A DNA stretch of 64,000 nt from Loripinus fragilis (lineage: Eukaryota > Mollusca > Bivalvia > Lucinida > Lucinidae): contig OZ026515.1 in assembly GCA_964019695.1 (NCBI GenBank), positions 73,357,644-73,421,643 on the forward strand. The letters run 5' to 3'. Below the pieces are notes generated by a model. The model saw nothing but the letters and a program-made list of their open reading frames with translations. It did no database searches and had not been told where the DNA came from. A program made the translations under genes and the position numbers. Position 1 is the stretch's first letter. The number at the start of each line of letters is the position of its first letter. Shown here in pieces: positions 33,527 to 46,589 of this stretch.

Positions 33527-34699
33527 CAAGGGTCAGTCAAAAATAACTGAGAGTTGCTTCATATCTCTTAGGTAGGCTAATGTACACTAGTGAAATTTGG
33601 CACATGCATGCAATGAACTGTCCTGCGTAGGAATATGCAATATACAAGACCATGCAAAGTATAGATTGTTGTTGCTTAGCAACCAAAGAATGTGAAATAA
33701 CGTCATGTGTTCACGCTGGAATATAGCTTTGCCAAGGAAACACTATACAAATTTAAGTTACATCAACTTGTGCATTAGACTTATATCAGTCGTAGATGTT
33801 GTTATTTCGCCTATGAATCCATACCAACCAATACCATTCCACATCTTAATCTTTTGCCGTATTCCAGTCCAGGATTTTAATTTATGCTGGCTCAAACATC
33901 TGATGAGATAGCAGAAGAAGAAAAAGTATTTGAGGGGAAGGATAGAGTTAGTTAAAAAACATCAATATTAATAATATAAAAAAACATCTATATGAATAAA
34001 ATCATATCTCATCAGACTTTATACGTCTTCTTGTGCATTTGTTGCAAATAAGGTATGTGAATGTATTTTGTGAAATGCAACAACTGAGATTGAGGCGTTG
34101 GAATTGAATTACACAAATAAAAGGAAAATTAACTAAATTTTGAAAATGTCACCCCAAAATATACCCCACCCACCAGTTACTGTTCGTTTTAGAGCAATAT
34201 TATCAGCTAAGTATCATATCATATGACCATTTCATTGTATTAAGTAAATGGTTTTGACATCTGAATGGATATCTTGAATATTCCCTAGAATAAACAAAAT
34301 CTGGTGTTTTAGTTAAAAGAGAATATCCATTGATTTTGGTTGCTAGGCAACAAACATTGCATGTATTGTATTTACTATCTATTACACTTCTTCAAAACAT
34401 TGCTAACACAGTGTTTGATATAATTAAGAGAGATAAAATGTCAGTTATTATACTGTTTTAGATTTGAAATGATTTTAAGTTCATGGCTGCTTAGTCAGAA
34501 GTGTCGTCAGCGTGAATGCACATCGCTGAGAGACAGCCTTCAGTTGCCTAGCAGAAGCACATTGAAGATGATAAGACGTCAACTTCTATATGTAATGAAG
34601 CCGGGAGGTTCATTCTATATGTGTATTAAGTTTCAGCCAAAACTGCCGACCAAGTAAAAATATATTAACCAACTCTCAGTTATTTTTGACTGACCCTCG
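33527..34699. mobile_element. Mariner/Tc1-like TIR element, non-coding
   Basis: A 28-bp perfect TIR starting AGGGTCAGTCAAAAATAACT at 33529 is mirrored at 34670-34697, with outer C-A/C-G and TA on both sides (33525-33526, 34700-34701). The GGGTCAGTCAAAAA terminus and TA duplication point to mariner-like elements, and 1,173 bp is close to a full mariner. No transposase frame or signature could be read; inner inverted words (GTTCACGCTG) suggest a MITE instead. Confidence 0.65.
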
Positions 34700-34701
34700 T
34701 A

Positions 34702-36050
34702 TATGATAACGCAAACTTGAAAAATATAAGGGTCAACTTGAATTCAATCATAACTTAGAAAGGTGATTTGGAGTGTACAGTTTAAGGTTTTCCAACAATT
34801 GGGCTTATTAGATACGTGACCTTCATTGAAAAAAATATGTTTTAATACTTAAAACTTAAACACAGTCGATAACTAAGGGCGGTAACAGGTTTCAGGGTGT
34901 AACGGATAATACTCTTTTCATCTTTGTTTAAATCATAAACACAAACAATGAAAAGGCTTTTTCGTCTACCATTTGTTGAAAAGACTCTTCTGCTGGATTT
35001 GTGAGTTTGTTTTGAATTTTGCACCTAAGATGAATGTTTACTGGCCTTGTTTCCAAACGATAAGATCTTTTTTCATTTAACACCTGTCGCTTCATCAACC
35101 ATTTTTTCACTGTGCATCAATGGCCAGATATTATTTCTGTCACTGACAGAAAGCTTTCGTCCAAAAAAAAAACACCAAATTAAGACATCAAACAATGAAA
35201 TACAAGAGCATCAAGGCAGTAACAGATTGTACAATTTCGGCACAAGCACAAGCAGCTCTAGAAAAAAGCATCAAAATAATGACTGTGACACATGTGTATC
35301 ACTGCATCGTTAACTCACCTCAGTACAAAGTGCACATGGTGAGCTATTGTGATTGGCTGTGTCCGCCGTCCTGTGAATCTGGTTACCATGGCAACCAAAT
35401 GAAAAGTGTAAACAATTTCTTTAAAATGCATCACTTCCTGTAAACCGTTAAAATGTTTTGTTACAACATTTAGAATGTCACTTTATCAACACAGTTTCAT
35501 ATTCAGATTTGTGTGTTTTTTGGGCAAAATCATGTCATGTTCAATGTAATAATCTTTCTTTATATTATTCGGCATTTATTTGTTGTCATTTACAATAATT
35601 TTATTGATAATAACAAATTCATTTATACGTAAATTTTTATTGCCATGCATTTCTACCTTGTTGCAAGTGCGCGATCACGTGACCACTTCTATCTTCCAGC
35701 TTCTCAAAATTTGGAAGCGCCAGAAGAGCTTCTTAAAGCAGAAGAGTCCCTTTGGATTTGTTGGAAGCAGGAGAAAAAAGTTTCTTCTAATTTCAGAAGA
35801 CGTAATTAAACAGAATTTATGATTTGCTTCTGGAACACATCTTCTGGCACAAATTGCACCCCTATTAGTCAATTTTAATCATTACTTAATAGGAATGTTC
35901 CTTATGAGGCCCTCTTGTGAAATTGGTAAAAGATATCCAATACATTTCGAAGGCTGGTTACCATGGTAACCAAATGAAAATTGTCAACGCTTTTCCTAAA
36001 TTACACAGTCATATTTGATAAAACTTCACAGAATTGTTCATTATGCCTCC
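34702..36050. other. No gene seen; AGAAGC word cluster
   Basis: 35690-35850 is dense in CTTCT/AGAAG words (CCAGAAGAGCTTCTTAAAGCAG...). A GGTTACCATGGCAACC/GGTTACCATGGTAACC word occurs at 35382 and 35955. Short frames only. Confidence 0.4.
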
Positions 36051-36191
36051 AACTTTGAAAAAGTCGAAGGGGCATATTGCTTTGGGCTCGTCCGTCCGTG
36101 TGTCCCTCCGTCTGTTACAAATTAAGATAGGGTTTTGAAATTTCATAGATGCATTCCTCATCAAAAAATCATTGAATCATATTATTTTTTT
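36050..36191 (+). repeat. CCGTCCGTGTGTCC-bearing host repeat, left of H2
   Basis: TATGCCTCCAACTTTGAAAAAGTCG...GGGCATATTGC...CCGTCCGTGTGTCCCTCCG; the tandem body resumes after H2. Confidence 0.5.
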
Positions 36192-37725
36192 AGCTCACCT
36201 GAGCCGAGGTTCCGAGGTGAGCTATTAGTATACCAGTGACTTCGGCGTCGGTCATCCGTCGTCCGTCCGTCAACATTTTCAAACATCTTCTCCTCTGAAA
36301 CCACTGGGCCAATTGAACTCAAATTTCATATGGAGACTCCTTAGGATGGGAGAACGAAAGTTTGTTCAAATGGTCCTGGTCACATGACCAAGATGGCCGC
36401 CATGCCCATATATGGTAAAAACCATTTAAAAATCTTCTACTCCAGAACCAGAAGGCCGATGACCTTGGGAATTAGAATGTAGCATCAGGGATGTGGGGCC
36501 TGCCAAGTTTGTTCAAATGATGATCCTAGGTTGACCTAGACCCACTTAACATCAAGGTCAAATTTGCTTCCTAGTGCATTTAAATGGGGAAATTTTTGAA
36601 AAGTTGATTTTTTGAAAACTACTGAAGCCAATGTCATTATTCTCTCTTGATATGTTTAATTTAATGTGACAATGGCTATAAATAAGTTCCAAAGGTCAAG
36701 GTTGACCTTTGACCTTACAGCCAAGCCACTCATATTTGAGTCCCATCAATATATTAAAACATAGTTTTCTCAGAAACCATTGGGCCAATTGAACTCAAAT
36801 TTCATATGAAGACTCCTTACAATAAGTTAGCCAAGATTTATACAAATTGAGTTGGTCACTTGACCAAGATGGCCGACATGCCCATATATGGTAAAAACCT
36901 TTTAAAAATCTTCCTCTCCATAACCAGAAGGCTGATGACCTTGGAACTTGGTATGTAACATTTTGGATGTTGGGCCTACCAAGTTTGTTCAAATGATGAT
37001 CCTAGGTTGACCTAGACCTACTTAACATCAAGGTCAAATTTGCTTCCGATTGCATTTAAATGTGAAATATTTTGAAAAGTTGATTTTTTGAATACTGTTG
37101 AAACCAAAGTCATTATTCTCACTTGATATGTTAAACCTAATGAGACAATGGCTATAAATAAGTTTCAAGGTCAAGGCCACACACCCATATATGTTAAAAA
37201 CCCTTTAAATATCTTATACTCTGGAACAAAAGGCCAATGGCCTTGGGACTTGGTATGTAGCATTGGGATGTGGTCTCTACCAGGTTTGCACAAATGATGA
37301 ATCTAGCTTGACCTACTTTATGGCAAGGTCAAATTTGATTCCTAATGCATTTATATGGGAATAATCTTGAAATGTTCATTTTTTTTCTATGACTGTTGAA
37401 GCCGAAATCATAATACTTTCGAGAAATGTTTAACCTTATGAGACAATGGCTTTATATTAAGGCCTAATGTCAAGCTGTCCTGTGACCTTTTATCCAATGC
37501 CACTCATTTGGACTGCTACATACCTATATAAACATTGGTTTCTCAGATATCACTGGGCTGTTTGATGGAGTATTCATTAGATTGTTTTAGAGTCACTTGA
37601 CCAAAATTGCTGCAACCCCCATATATGAACAAAATATGTTTTATTATAAGCTGTAGTTGACCTTGATCTATTTTAACATACTTTAAGAGGTCAGGTGAGC
37701 GCCTCAGAACCTTCAGGTCCTCTAG
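36192..37725 (+). mobile_element. Helentron/HINE-like element H2
   Basis: Starts AGCTCACCTGAGCCG after a T run, has CCGTCGTCCGTCCGTC near 36257, two internal units, and ends TCAGGTGAGCGCCTCAG, then a slightly eroded hairpin (AGAACC-TTCA-GGTCCT) and CTAG at 37722-37725, again before a T run. The host repeat continues on both sides (TTTTAATCTGGATTATCTCC; compare 38167). Length 1,534 bp, non-coding. Confidence 0.72.
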
Positions 37726-38403
37726 TTTTAATCTGGATTATCTCCATTTATGGAGTTATCCCCCTTTAAATTAATGAAATCTTGTAGTCAAGATACTTCA
37801 AAAACTATAACAGCTTGGAGCTTCAAACTTGCTCAGCTTATAGCTGATAACGAGTAGGTTACCTGGTGAAAATTTAAAAAAAATCATTTTTTTTTTTTTT
37901 AGTTATTGCCCTTTGCAAATTTGGACATAGAAAACATGATATCTCAAAAACCATTACAGCTAGAAGCTTCAAACTTGCTCAGCTTATAGAAGAAAAGGGG
38001 TAGATTACCTGGTGAAGAATTAAAAAAATATATATATTTTTTAGTTATAGCCCTTTGCAAATTTTGTCATAGAAATTTTGATATATCAAAAAACGTTTCA
38101 AATTCATGATAGAGTTTTGAAATTTCATAGATGGATTCATCATCAAAAAATAAATGACCTGTACTTTTTTTTAATCTGGATTATCTCCCTTTGTGGAGGT
38201 ATGCCCCTTTTAAAGGGTCATAATGAAATTTTGTTATCAGGATATTTCAAAAAATATAACAGCTAGGAGCTTCAAACTTGCTCAGCTTATAGCTGATAAT
38301 GTGTAGATTACCTGGGGAAAATTAAAAAAAAAAACTTTTATTTTTTTAGCTATTGCCCTTTGCAAATTTGGACATAGAAAACATGAATCTCAAAAAGCAT
38401 TAA
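37726..38403 (+). repeat. Tandem AGCTTCAAACTTGCTCAGCTTATAG array
   Basis: Units of about 160-165 bp and 320-bp pairs: TATAACAGCT-GGAGCTTCAAACTTGCTCAGC-TAGATTACCTGGTGAAAA-AGTTATTGCCCTTTGCAAATTTGGACATAGAAAAC. The array continues at 39051-39440 after an insertion. Confidence 0.62.
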
Positions 38404-39050
38404 GGCCATTTCACATATACACCGAAACCGAACCGAAAAATTAAAATGCCTTATCACCTATGAGTGCTTTCACATATACACTGAAACCAAAACCGAACCG
38501 AAACCGAACGCCCAACCAAAAATGTGCACGAATTGGACTTTTTTTTTTCTGATTCAATTTGCAGAATTTCAGCAAATATGACAGGTAATTTTAATTAAAT
38601 CTGCACATACAGTCAAACCTGTCTTAAGCAAGCGGCCAAGGGATAATCCAAAATCGCTTGCTTAAGACAGGTGGCTGCTTAATAGAGGTTCAGGTAAGAT
38701 GGCCTTATGATATGTACAAAGCCACGTGGATCGTTTATAACTTAGTAATCATGAAGTCATTGATGGATTGTCCAGCGAGACAATTCTGCGATTATTTTAC
38801 AAGCACGATACTACAGACTACAGACTTCTGTGGGGCAAGACCCAGAGCGACTATAAAGACCACAAACTTAAGGCAGTGAGATGGAACATTTTGTATCGTG
38901 AAGGTATTTTTGCTATCTGAGAGGGAAATCTGTCCAGAATATACAGGCATTTTCTTAGATTTCGTCCACGGATTTGGTTCATATGTGAAAGGTCTGCCGA
39001 AAATGAAATGATGCAATTCGGTGGCCGTTACGGTTTAGATTTGGTTTCGG
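38404..39050. mobile_element. Insertion with ACACCGAAACC ends inside the tandem array
   Basis: The array unit is broken between CAAAAAGCATTA and GGAGCTTCAAAC. The insert begins GGCCATTTCACATATACACC-GAAACC and ends GGTTTCGGTGT, an inverted match of ACACCGAAACC. It contains a second fold-back, CAGTCAAACCTGTCTTAAGC (38611) mirrored by GCTTGCTTAAGACAGG, whose CAGTCAAACCTGT start resembles pogo/Tigger-type ends. Non-coding. Confidence 0.5.
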
Positions 39051-39440
39051 TGTAGGAGCTTCAAACTTGCTCAGCTTATAGAGGATAAGGAGTAGATTAC
39101 CTGGTGAAAATTTAAAAAAAAATCAGTTTATTTTTTTGAGTTATCACCCTTTGCAAATTTTGTCCTAGAAAACTTGATATCTCAAAGACCGATACAGCTT
39201 AACTTGGACAGCTGATAGAGGATGATGATTAGATTACCTTGTGAAACTTTAAAAAAATGCTGTTTTTTGTTATCGCCCTTTGCTTTTTTTTTTGTTAATG
39301 CCCTGTGCAAATTTGGACATCGAAAACTTCCAATAAAGATATTTCGAAAACTATTACAGCTAGTACTTTTACAGCTTAAGTAGCCTCAGATTTAGATGAT
39401 GAATAGATTACCTGCATGGTGAAAAGGATGGTGGACAAAC
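39051..39440 (+). repeat. Tandem AGCTTCAAACTTGCTCAGC array, continued
   Basis: Two more decayed units of the array at 37726-38403. Confidence 0.55.
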
Positions 39441-40794
39441 TAATGGTTGGGGGCATAGTGTTTCATAAACACAATTTCTAGTTATGAGGTCCTCTCGTAA
39501 AATTGCTCAGATAAATCCAATCTTTTGTGAATTCTCATTGTCATGGCAACCAATGAAAATTGTCAAGTTTTTCATAGACTTTATATAAGAAAATCTATAA
39601 AACCTTCTTTGAAACCACAAAGCGGAGAGGTTGAAATTTAGTGTGTAGCATCGCCTAGTAGTCCTCTACCAAGTTTGTTCAAATTATAACTCCAGGGGGT
39701 TATCAGGGAGGGGGTGGGATGGACGAAAAATGTATGCCCAAAAAGTGGCAAGGGCAGGCCGAACCCTATTCTTTTACCAGCCATAAATATCTTATTTTAT
39801 CGGACTTGGTAATATTTAGAAACTTATTATCTGTGTCTGAATAATATACAGCATTGAAATTGTTAATTATATGCCTGCTCAAAGTTTTAAAGATTTTTGA
39901 GAAGTCCCCAATATGATATCATTACCAAGACGCTCCCGGCAATGCCGTAAATGGTGTATGCCAAAACTAACTCGTGAAAGACACGGATGATTTGACCTGG
40001 AAAATGTTTACATATTTTTGAAGAGCATACTTTTGTCTTTCAATAGGTATTTAGTTTAACTTCATTTAAAAGATGCTTGCAGCGCGGATGTCCTTAGCTA
40101 TCGGTTACTGCTGTATCAACTGTAATATTAGCTGAACAGTACATGAGAAATGTGTACTTTAATGTATAGGAAACCAGCAATAGCGAGTCAGACAAGCTTG
40201 CACATATGCTCAATCTAGTCAGAGTCTTTACTATCCACAAACTAAAAGTATGGTAATTAACATGATAATTACTTGACATCTTGCTTTACTGCATGACTAA
40301 AGAAATACTTGATGGTCATGCCACTTTATCATGTGCTGCCCCATAAAAGTTTATCTTGGGATTAGGTTAACCTGACCAAGGCAAATTTAAGTATTTGTCA
40401 ACTTTCCCTTTTCTTGAGGACGTTGACCATTTAAAAGAATTAATCTATTTATGCCTTTAGTGTTGGTCCTTAGCCAATGAGTGAGCAAGATACCTCACTT
40501 TAAATGTTGCATCTCGCTAGGGTCTACACTGTTTATTATCATTATAGGCCCATATATATTTAGCAGTCAACAAAATGATAATAGACAAGCTCATATGTAC
40601 AAAAGTTTGTTCAATTTTGCAGGTATAATGGCAGCTGAAATTACGAATCTGGCATAGAAATTTTTAAAATATGCATGATAAATTGCTCTGCGATTCTCAA
40701 GTATTGGTATTGATAATATATGGATATTGAAATGGGTGAATGCATTTTAAGAATATTAGCATTAAACATTTGCATGCTGGGTAATTTTGTGTGC
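39441..40794. other. No gene seen
   Basis: AT-rich sequence; nothing recognised. Confidence 0.5.
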
Positions 40795-40922
40795 TTTTTT
40801 ATTGTCAAAAACAACTTTTTCAAAAAATTCTTGCAGGAATATTATCAGAGTATTTTTAAACAATTTGGAGTTTGTAGGGCTTGATCTGGGTCCAAACTGT
40901 TTGCAAAGGTTATCAGCAGATG
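40795..40922 (+). repeat. Dispersed repeat (CAGTTTGCAAAGGTTATCAGC family)
   Basis: Same order of words as at 17620; here TTGCAGGAATATTATCAGAG and CTGTTTGCAAAGGTTATCAGCAGA. Confidence 0.58.
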
Positions 40923-41225
40923 ATAAAAGTCTACTTTTGCAGATAAAGTGTTATTGAATAATATTGAAAAGGGATCAAATGTTGTTATGCAAGAGAGATC
41001 AAGTCCTATTGATAAAAAACTTGAGGAAAAATATCCAAATAACCATTGGTTGTATTGTACATGTCTTTAACAAAAACATCCGGAAATAGATCTGGTGAAA
41101 CAGTGTTTAAAAACTTAACAGTCTGATAATGGTCTTCACACCCCAATGATTCATAAACACTTAGTAACCCAACAGGTATTTAACATAAAACTGTTTATTT
41201 CTCGCGTGAAAGTATGTGCACAGGC

Positions 41226-41362
41226 GCCCCTACAAAAAAGTCACTGAAATTTCAGTGTTTTTCAATGAAGCTCAAAATTTCAGTGAAATTTCAGTGACCA
41301 GTCATACACTAGTAAATTTCACTGAAATGTCAGTGGTCACTGAAATTTCGCTGAAAACAGTG
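41226..41362. repeat. TTTCAGTGAAATTTCACTGAAA word array, copy 1
   Basis: Starts near CCCCTACAAAAAAGTCACTG and contains about nine CACTGAAAT/ATTTCAGTG words in both orientations. The partner terminus is not found. A second array with clear ends lies at 56290-56480. Confidence 0.5.
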
Positions 41363-42095
41363 TGAGGAAATTAAATTATGTTGAAATTATATTTTCTTTC
41401 AGAATTGGTCACCACATAGCTATGTCATTATTTCAAAGCACATGATTTGCTTTTATCAAGCAGGAGCTTTAAGTTAGCTTTATTGTACAATTTTATGAGT
41501 GAATATACAAATATTCCCTCTCAGAACGAGTCGAAGACCAGTTTCCCGCTACAAGAGAGAATATTTGCATATTCACAAGTATTTGTACTATAAATTCTTG
41601 TATTATGACCAGTGAAACATTATCACCTTTTAATTTCAATTAGAAGCTCCACCATTGACAGGGTTTTGCGGAAATTATTGAACAGCTTAGATCAAAGGAA
41701 AGGCAACAGTCATGATACAAATACATTAATATATCAGTAACTTGATCTGATGTACTGTATCACGTCGAGTAGATGAGATGCTTTGTGTCTCGTGTGATCC
41801 GATGGTATGGCCTCATTCAAGAATCCTGATACTGTATGCCAGATCAAGTTACTATTACAATAATATGTTTATTATATACCTTTTTCTGATTTTATAACTT
41901 GTTTTGGTCTTTAATCCCGAATAATTGCGGGAACTTTTGCCATAACGTTACGTTTCTTGACGTTAGGTCATCATGTTTTTCTGTCTCTGGTTCCATGCTT
42001 GAAATTTACTTTATGCAACGTCTCCGCAAAAATAGGTAACAGAAGTTAGCCTTAATTTGTTATAAAGGATAGTGATACCGATTCAGAAAACCTCG
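41363..42095. other. No gene seen
   Basis: AT-rich sequence; nothing recognised. Confidence 0.5.
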
Positions 42096-44189
42096 CCCCT
42101 GCGAAATGGTCTAGAACCATTCTAGAAAAGTTCTAGAATTTTCTAGAACTATGTTCTAGAACTGCTCTGAAACTGTTCTAGTTATGTTCTAGAATGTTTA
42201 TGGGATAGATGTAGAACGTTAAATTGGACAATTTTTGTTCTACAATTGTTCTAGCGAAGGTCAAAAGATTTGTTCTAGAAAAGTTCTAGAAAAATTCTTA
42301 AGATTTTACCTAGAACAGTTCTAGAACAAATAAAGTTTGTTCTAGAACAGTTCCAGAACAATTTTTTAGAATTTTATGGAACAATTGTAGAACATCTTTC
42401 AAAAAATGTCCCATATAACGTTCTATAAATGTCTCTGAAATGTTCTAGAACATTTTAGTATGGTTCCAGAACAATTTCAGAATTGTTCTAAAGTTTTGTT
42501 CTAGAACTGTTCTAGAATTTATCTTGGTTTGTTCTAGAACTGATCTAGAACAAACCTTTAGAATTTTTCTGGAACAATTGTAGAACGCCCCTCAAAAATG
42601 TCCCATTTAACATTCTATAAATGTCACTGAATAATTCTAGAACATTTTAGAATGGTTCCAGAACAATTCCAGAAATGTTCTAATAGTTTGTTCTAGAACT
42701 GTTCTAGAATAAACATTGGTTTGATCTAGAACTGTTCCAGAACAAACATGTAGAAACTTTCTGGAACAATTATAGAACACCTCCCCCAAAAATGTTCAGT
42801 ATATGGTTCAATAAATATCTCTAAATTATTCTAGTAGTTATTTATTGGCCATGGACAGGATTGTCATTGAGCTGAAGGCACATTTTGTTAGCCCTAGTAG
42901 ATCATTTGGAGATATGATTCCATGAAATGCCATCTTAATATATCTGAAATACTGTTGACAGACAAATCATGCTCATGCAGGTGACTTAATATAAATAAAT
43001 AAACATCAACTGAAGAAGAATCATAACAGAGGCCCTTTTTAAGCATGAATGCTGTCAGTTGTTGCCACCCTGTTACCCCACCCAGTTCAAAACATTGTCA
43101 TGCATTTCAGCTTGGAAAACCGCAGCAACAGTTAACATTAAAATCTTCAGGCCTACTCACTGTCTCAGGCAATTCTATTATCATGTTTGCCATCTAAAAA
43201 TTGCCAAATATATGTTTTTTGAAGAGCCTCCATATTATCCCTCCTATTCTGGCAGTCATGTTTTTTCCCCATCATCCATCTGCTATGACATGCTTGTTCC
43301 AGAAATGTTCTAAAAATGTTCTAGAACATTTATGAATTTTTGTAGAACTTGCTGGTTCAGTGAATTTCAGTAAATATTTCTTCAGAATATCAGTGAATTG
43401 AAAAAAATAAATAACATTCTGACATATTGCAAAACTGTTACATTGAATTTTTTAGTACGGTAAATCTTGTATTAGTTCGTACAGTCAAAAATAATTATTT
43501 TTCTCTGTGTACGAACTAATAAAAATTATTTTTCTGAAAAACTGCACTGTACGAACTAATAAAATGAAATTCTGAAGATCGATAAAACGGGGCCAAAACA
43601 TGCGAAAATTGCCAAAGAGGGAGGAAATTCTGTGTATCCTTTAAGCCTCATCACAGCCTGAATGTCTGATTAGTATTTTCAATTAAACTAACATTCTTAA
43701 TAGCATGGTGAACGATTGAAAATAAACAACCAAACATAAAAGTCGCGATAATCACCTTCTGAATTGCTTACCGCTAAGACTCACATGCAACGTGCGATAT
43801 ACTCGGCGATATCACCCGGTTATACTTTACAGAAGGGGTGTTTCGTTTTGGTAATACACGTCGGACTCGTTCTATGACAATTGTCTTGATTGGAATCGTA
43901 ACACAAAAAATACAACTTCTGTCTCGAAAGAGAATATTGCTTCGAGCTTCTGTTCACTACCGTCGACTAGCTCTACAACGTAAAGCTGACGTATATCGCA
44001 GCTTTCGTTTTGGGTCATGGTACAGGTAAAAAGCATGTAGATTCTTAGTTTATTAGAACCCGCGGAAATGCAACACAGAAGTAGACAAGGGCCCCCAGGG
44101 GTTTTGGGGATCAGGGGAGGATCTGTGCGTACATTCAGTCCGACAGGTTAAGACGTACGCATGCACTCATTCAGGTCCCCAGATAAAGT

Positions 44190-44335
44190 GCGTAACTGAA
44201 AATTATTTTTCTTAACTATGTTGTGGTACTCAAAAGAACCATCTCGATGAGGCGGTTCTTTTGAGTACCCAAAACAAATGTTTGAACTCATTGATAAGAA
44301 AATAAACGCACTTTTACGCTTTTTTTGCTTAACCG
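44190..44335. mobile_element. Palindromic MITE inside E2
   Basis: The clearest hairpin: GGTACTCAAAAGAACC (44224-44239), a ~13-bp loop and GGTTCTTTTGAGTACC, then ATAAGAAAATAAACGC and TTTTACGC. The 134-codon minus-strand frame here overlaps this palindrome and is not a gene. Confidence 0.6.
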
Positions 44336-44999
44336 GCCCTCTGCACTCATTAATTGATTTGATATTTTCTTGATGTGCAGTGCGCGTTCGATGAAAATGA
44401 CTTCCAAATATGAAACATTTCTCTGCCTCCGTATTGTAAAAAGACCCACAACTTACGTTTATGCGAATGCTTACTCCATTTAAAGGCTTTGTATGAACAC
44501 CTATATTTCTGCATAGGTTGGTTCGAGTCTTCACCGTGACGTCATATTTCATTTCTTGCTCAGCTTGCTCGTTTTAATCGTCGTTGGGTCAGTGGTATTT
44601 TTCATTTTTATTTAAATTTTGATAGACCATGATTCTGTAAGCAAACACTGGCGACCCTGTTCATACGCCTCAGAATTCTGATCCGGGCCACTGTTTACAT
44701 ATCCTACTAACAGGACACAAGGCTTAGCTTAATGTGTCATGTACATTTTCTTGCGTCAAGGCCACCAAGTGCGACCCCAAAAATTAAAACAACACATGGC
44801 CGGAATTGAAGTGAGCGGTCTCTTTGATCTTAAAAACAATCATGCTGTCTTTGCCTTTGACGCCAGCCGATATAATTAGCAGACGATTTGTGAATTGACC
44901 AGGTCCAGCAAATATGTCTTACTAATAAAATAAATAAATTAATGTGAATTCAAACCGTTTGAAACTCTAGTATGGGCGGAGACAAAGAAGGGGGGTGCG

Positions 45000-45130
45000 G
45001 GGGTCCGGACCTCCCCTGGAAAATCATAAATTGTCATTTGTTTCCTAGATGAAAACTGGTACGAACCTCCCTCGAGAAGCAATTCGACCCCCCCCCGCCC
45101 CCCTGGGGAATTGTCTGGATCCGCGCACGC
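45000..45130. repeat. GTCCGGACC/GGATCCGCGC repeat in E2
   Basis: Contains GGGGGTCCGGACCTCCCC, a C-rich tract, and CTGGATCCGCGCACGC, resembling the arms at 12789-13350. It is a dispersed GC-rich repeat, not a gene. Confidence 0.4.
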
Positions 45131-46301
45131 ATGTCTGACGGTGAAATTTTATTTTCTATTTTTTGCACGTACCTGGTTTAGCTATCATACTTTCTAGAGC
45201 TAATTGATAGGACTGCGCAAATGCGCAGGCTGATCTGCGCCTTTGTTGTTTGCATACAACAAAGTCGAGCTTCTCGCGAAATGGGGTAAATAAAGCAAAC
45301 CCTGATAATGTGTTGCAAATTTAAGTATACACGGACGCTATAAATTTAGTCATAAACGAGATGCTTTTTCGAGCATTTTTCTGAAAGCAAACAATTGTTG
45401 CGGTGTTCATTGGTGTATTATACACAGTCACCTAGTGGGACTATAAGCCTTACTTTAGACATGCACTTTCATCTACATTCCTTCTATGTGTATGTGAGCA
45501 GTTATGCCCCTGGCAAGACTGTGTGTATTTGCAGGCTCGTCTGAGCCTTCGCTGGTCGCATGCGCGAGAGGTACCATAATCTCATGAACTGGCTCGTTTT
45601 ATTGACAGCCCATGCAGAAGCATGCAAAAATAATTTATGTCTTGATTTGTGCGTCTGTGCGTATGTGTGATGATCCACAGGATTAATCTTTTAGCCAGGA
45701 CCCATAATACAATTTCACGAGGACGCCGCGCTATGCTTATCAGTGTCGTCTTTGATAAAAAGTTCCATCGGAGATATACAATGTATGGAGAAATATTTTA
45801 TTACGCTTATTGCGAACTTAGAAAACCATCAAACTCGTATATTTAAAGCACAGCTAATTAGTGGGAGAACGTAGATGTCTAGATTTTTTCGGCCTAAGTC
45901 TTCATTCACTTCAAAACTCTGAGTTAGTGAGCAGCTAGACCCTGACGATATTGCACAAAAGCACAGGCTCTCCTGAGCCTTCGCTGATGACATTTGTGAT
46001 AAGCACCAGCCCATACTCGGACCCAGTGATTAAAAAAAAGATGCATGGGCATTGCGTAGAAGTTCTCTATGTCGCACACACGCGCATGTGCGTTCTCTTG
46101 ATTTAATAGTCGCCAGGAGGAAATGACGCTAAAATAAGCTTTGGATTTTGTTCGAATAAGGACTCCCGTTTCGAGAATAGGCTCCATGATCACAGTCACA
46201 ACCAATTTAGGACACGGTGTGCACGCGCGCGTGGTTGTGTACATGTATTTGATCTTTGTCATGACCATCTTGTCCTACCAAGGGTAACGATTGTCTAATC
46301 T

Positions 46302-46414
46302 AACCCTTGGCCTCACAGCTTTGATTTTCTCCGATTGAATACGTCATTAGCCGAAAATAATAACAATTAATATGATCAATCACAAAGCGGTGCAAAAAAT
46401 CGATAAACACCAGG
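46302..46414 (+). repeat. Dispersed repeat, copy 2, in E2
   Basis: Counterpart of 31660-31777, directly followed by the palindromic MITE at 46418. Confidence 0.62.
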
Positions 46415-46417
46415 CCT

Positions 46418-46589
46418 CCAGATAAGACGGCGTGATTAATTTACATTCAGTTTTCTTATTTAACAACTAAAATGTGCTCAAAAGAACTGTCAAATTAAGA
46501 TGGTTATTTTGAGCACCCATAACAAAATTTTGAACTTAATTATAGAAGAAAAATAAATAATTTTACGCCCAAAATCTTTGCTTATCTGG
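46418..46589. mobile_element. Palindromic MITE inside E2, with clear ends
   Basis: Perfect 9-bp ends CCAGATAAG / CTTATCTGG, 172 bp. Interior hairpin TGTGCTCAAAAGAAC / GGTTATTTTGAGCACC. This copy defines the family boundaries best. Confidence 0.62.

Noticed and set aside
44148..44552. 134-codon minus-strand frame
   Set aside because: It overlaps a palindromic MITE and lies inside E2; no domain is recognisable.
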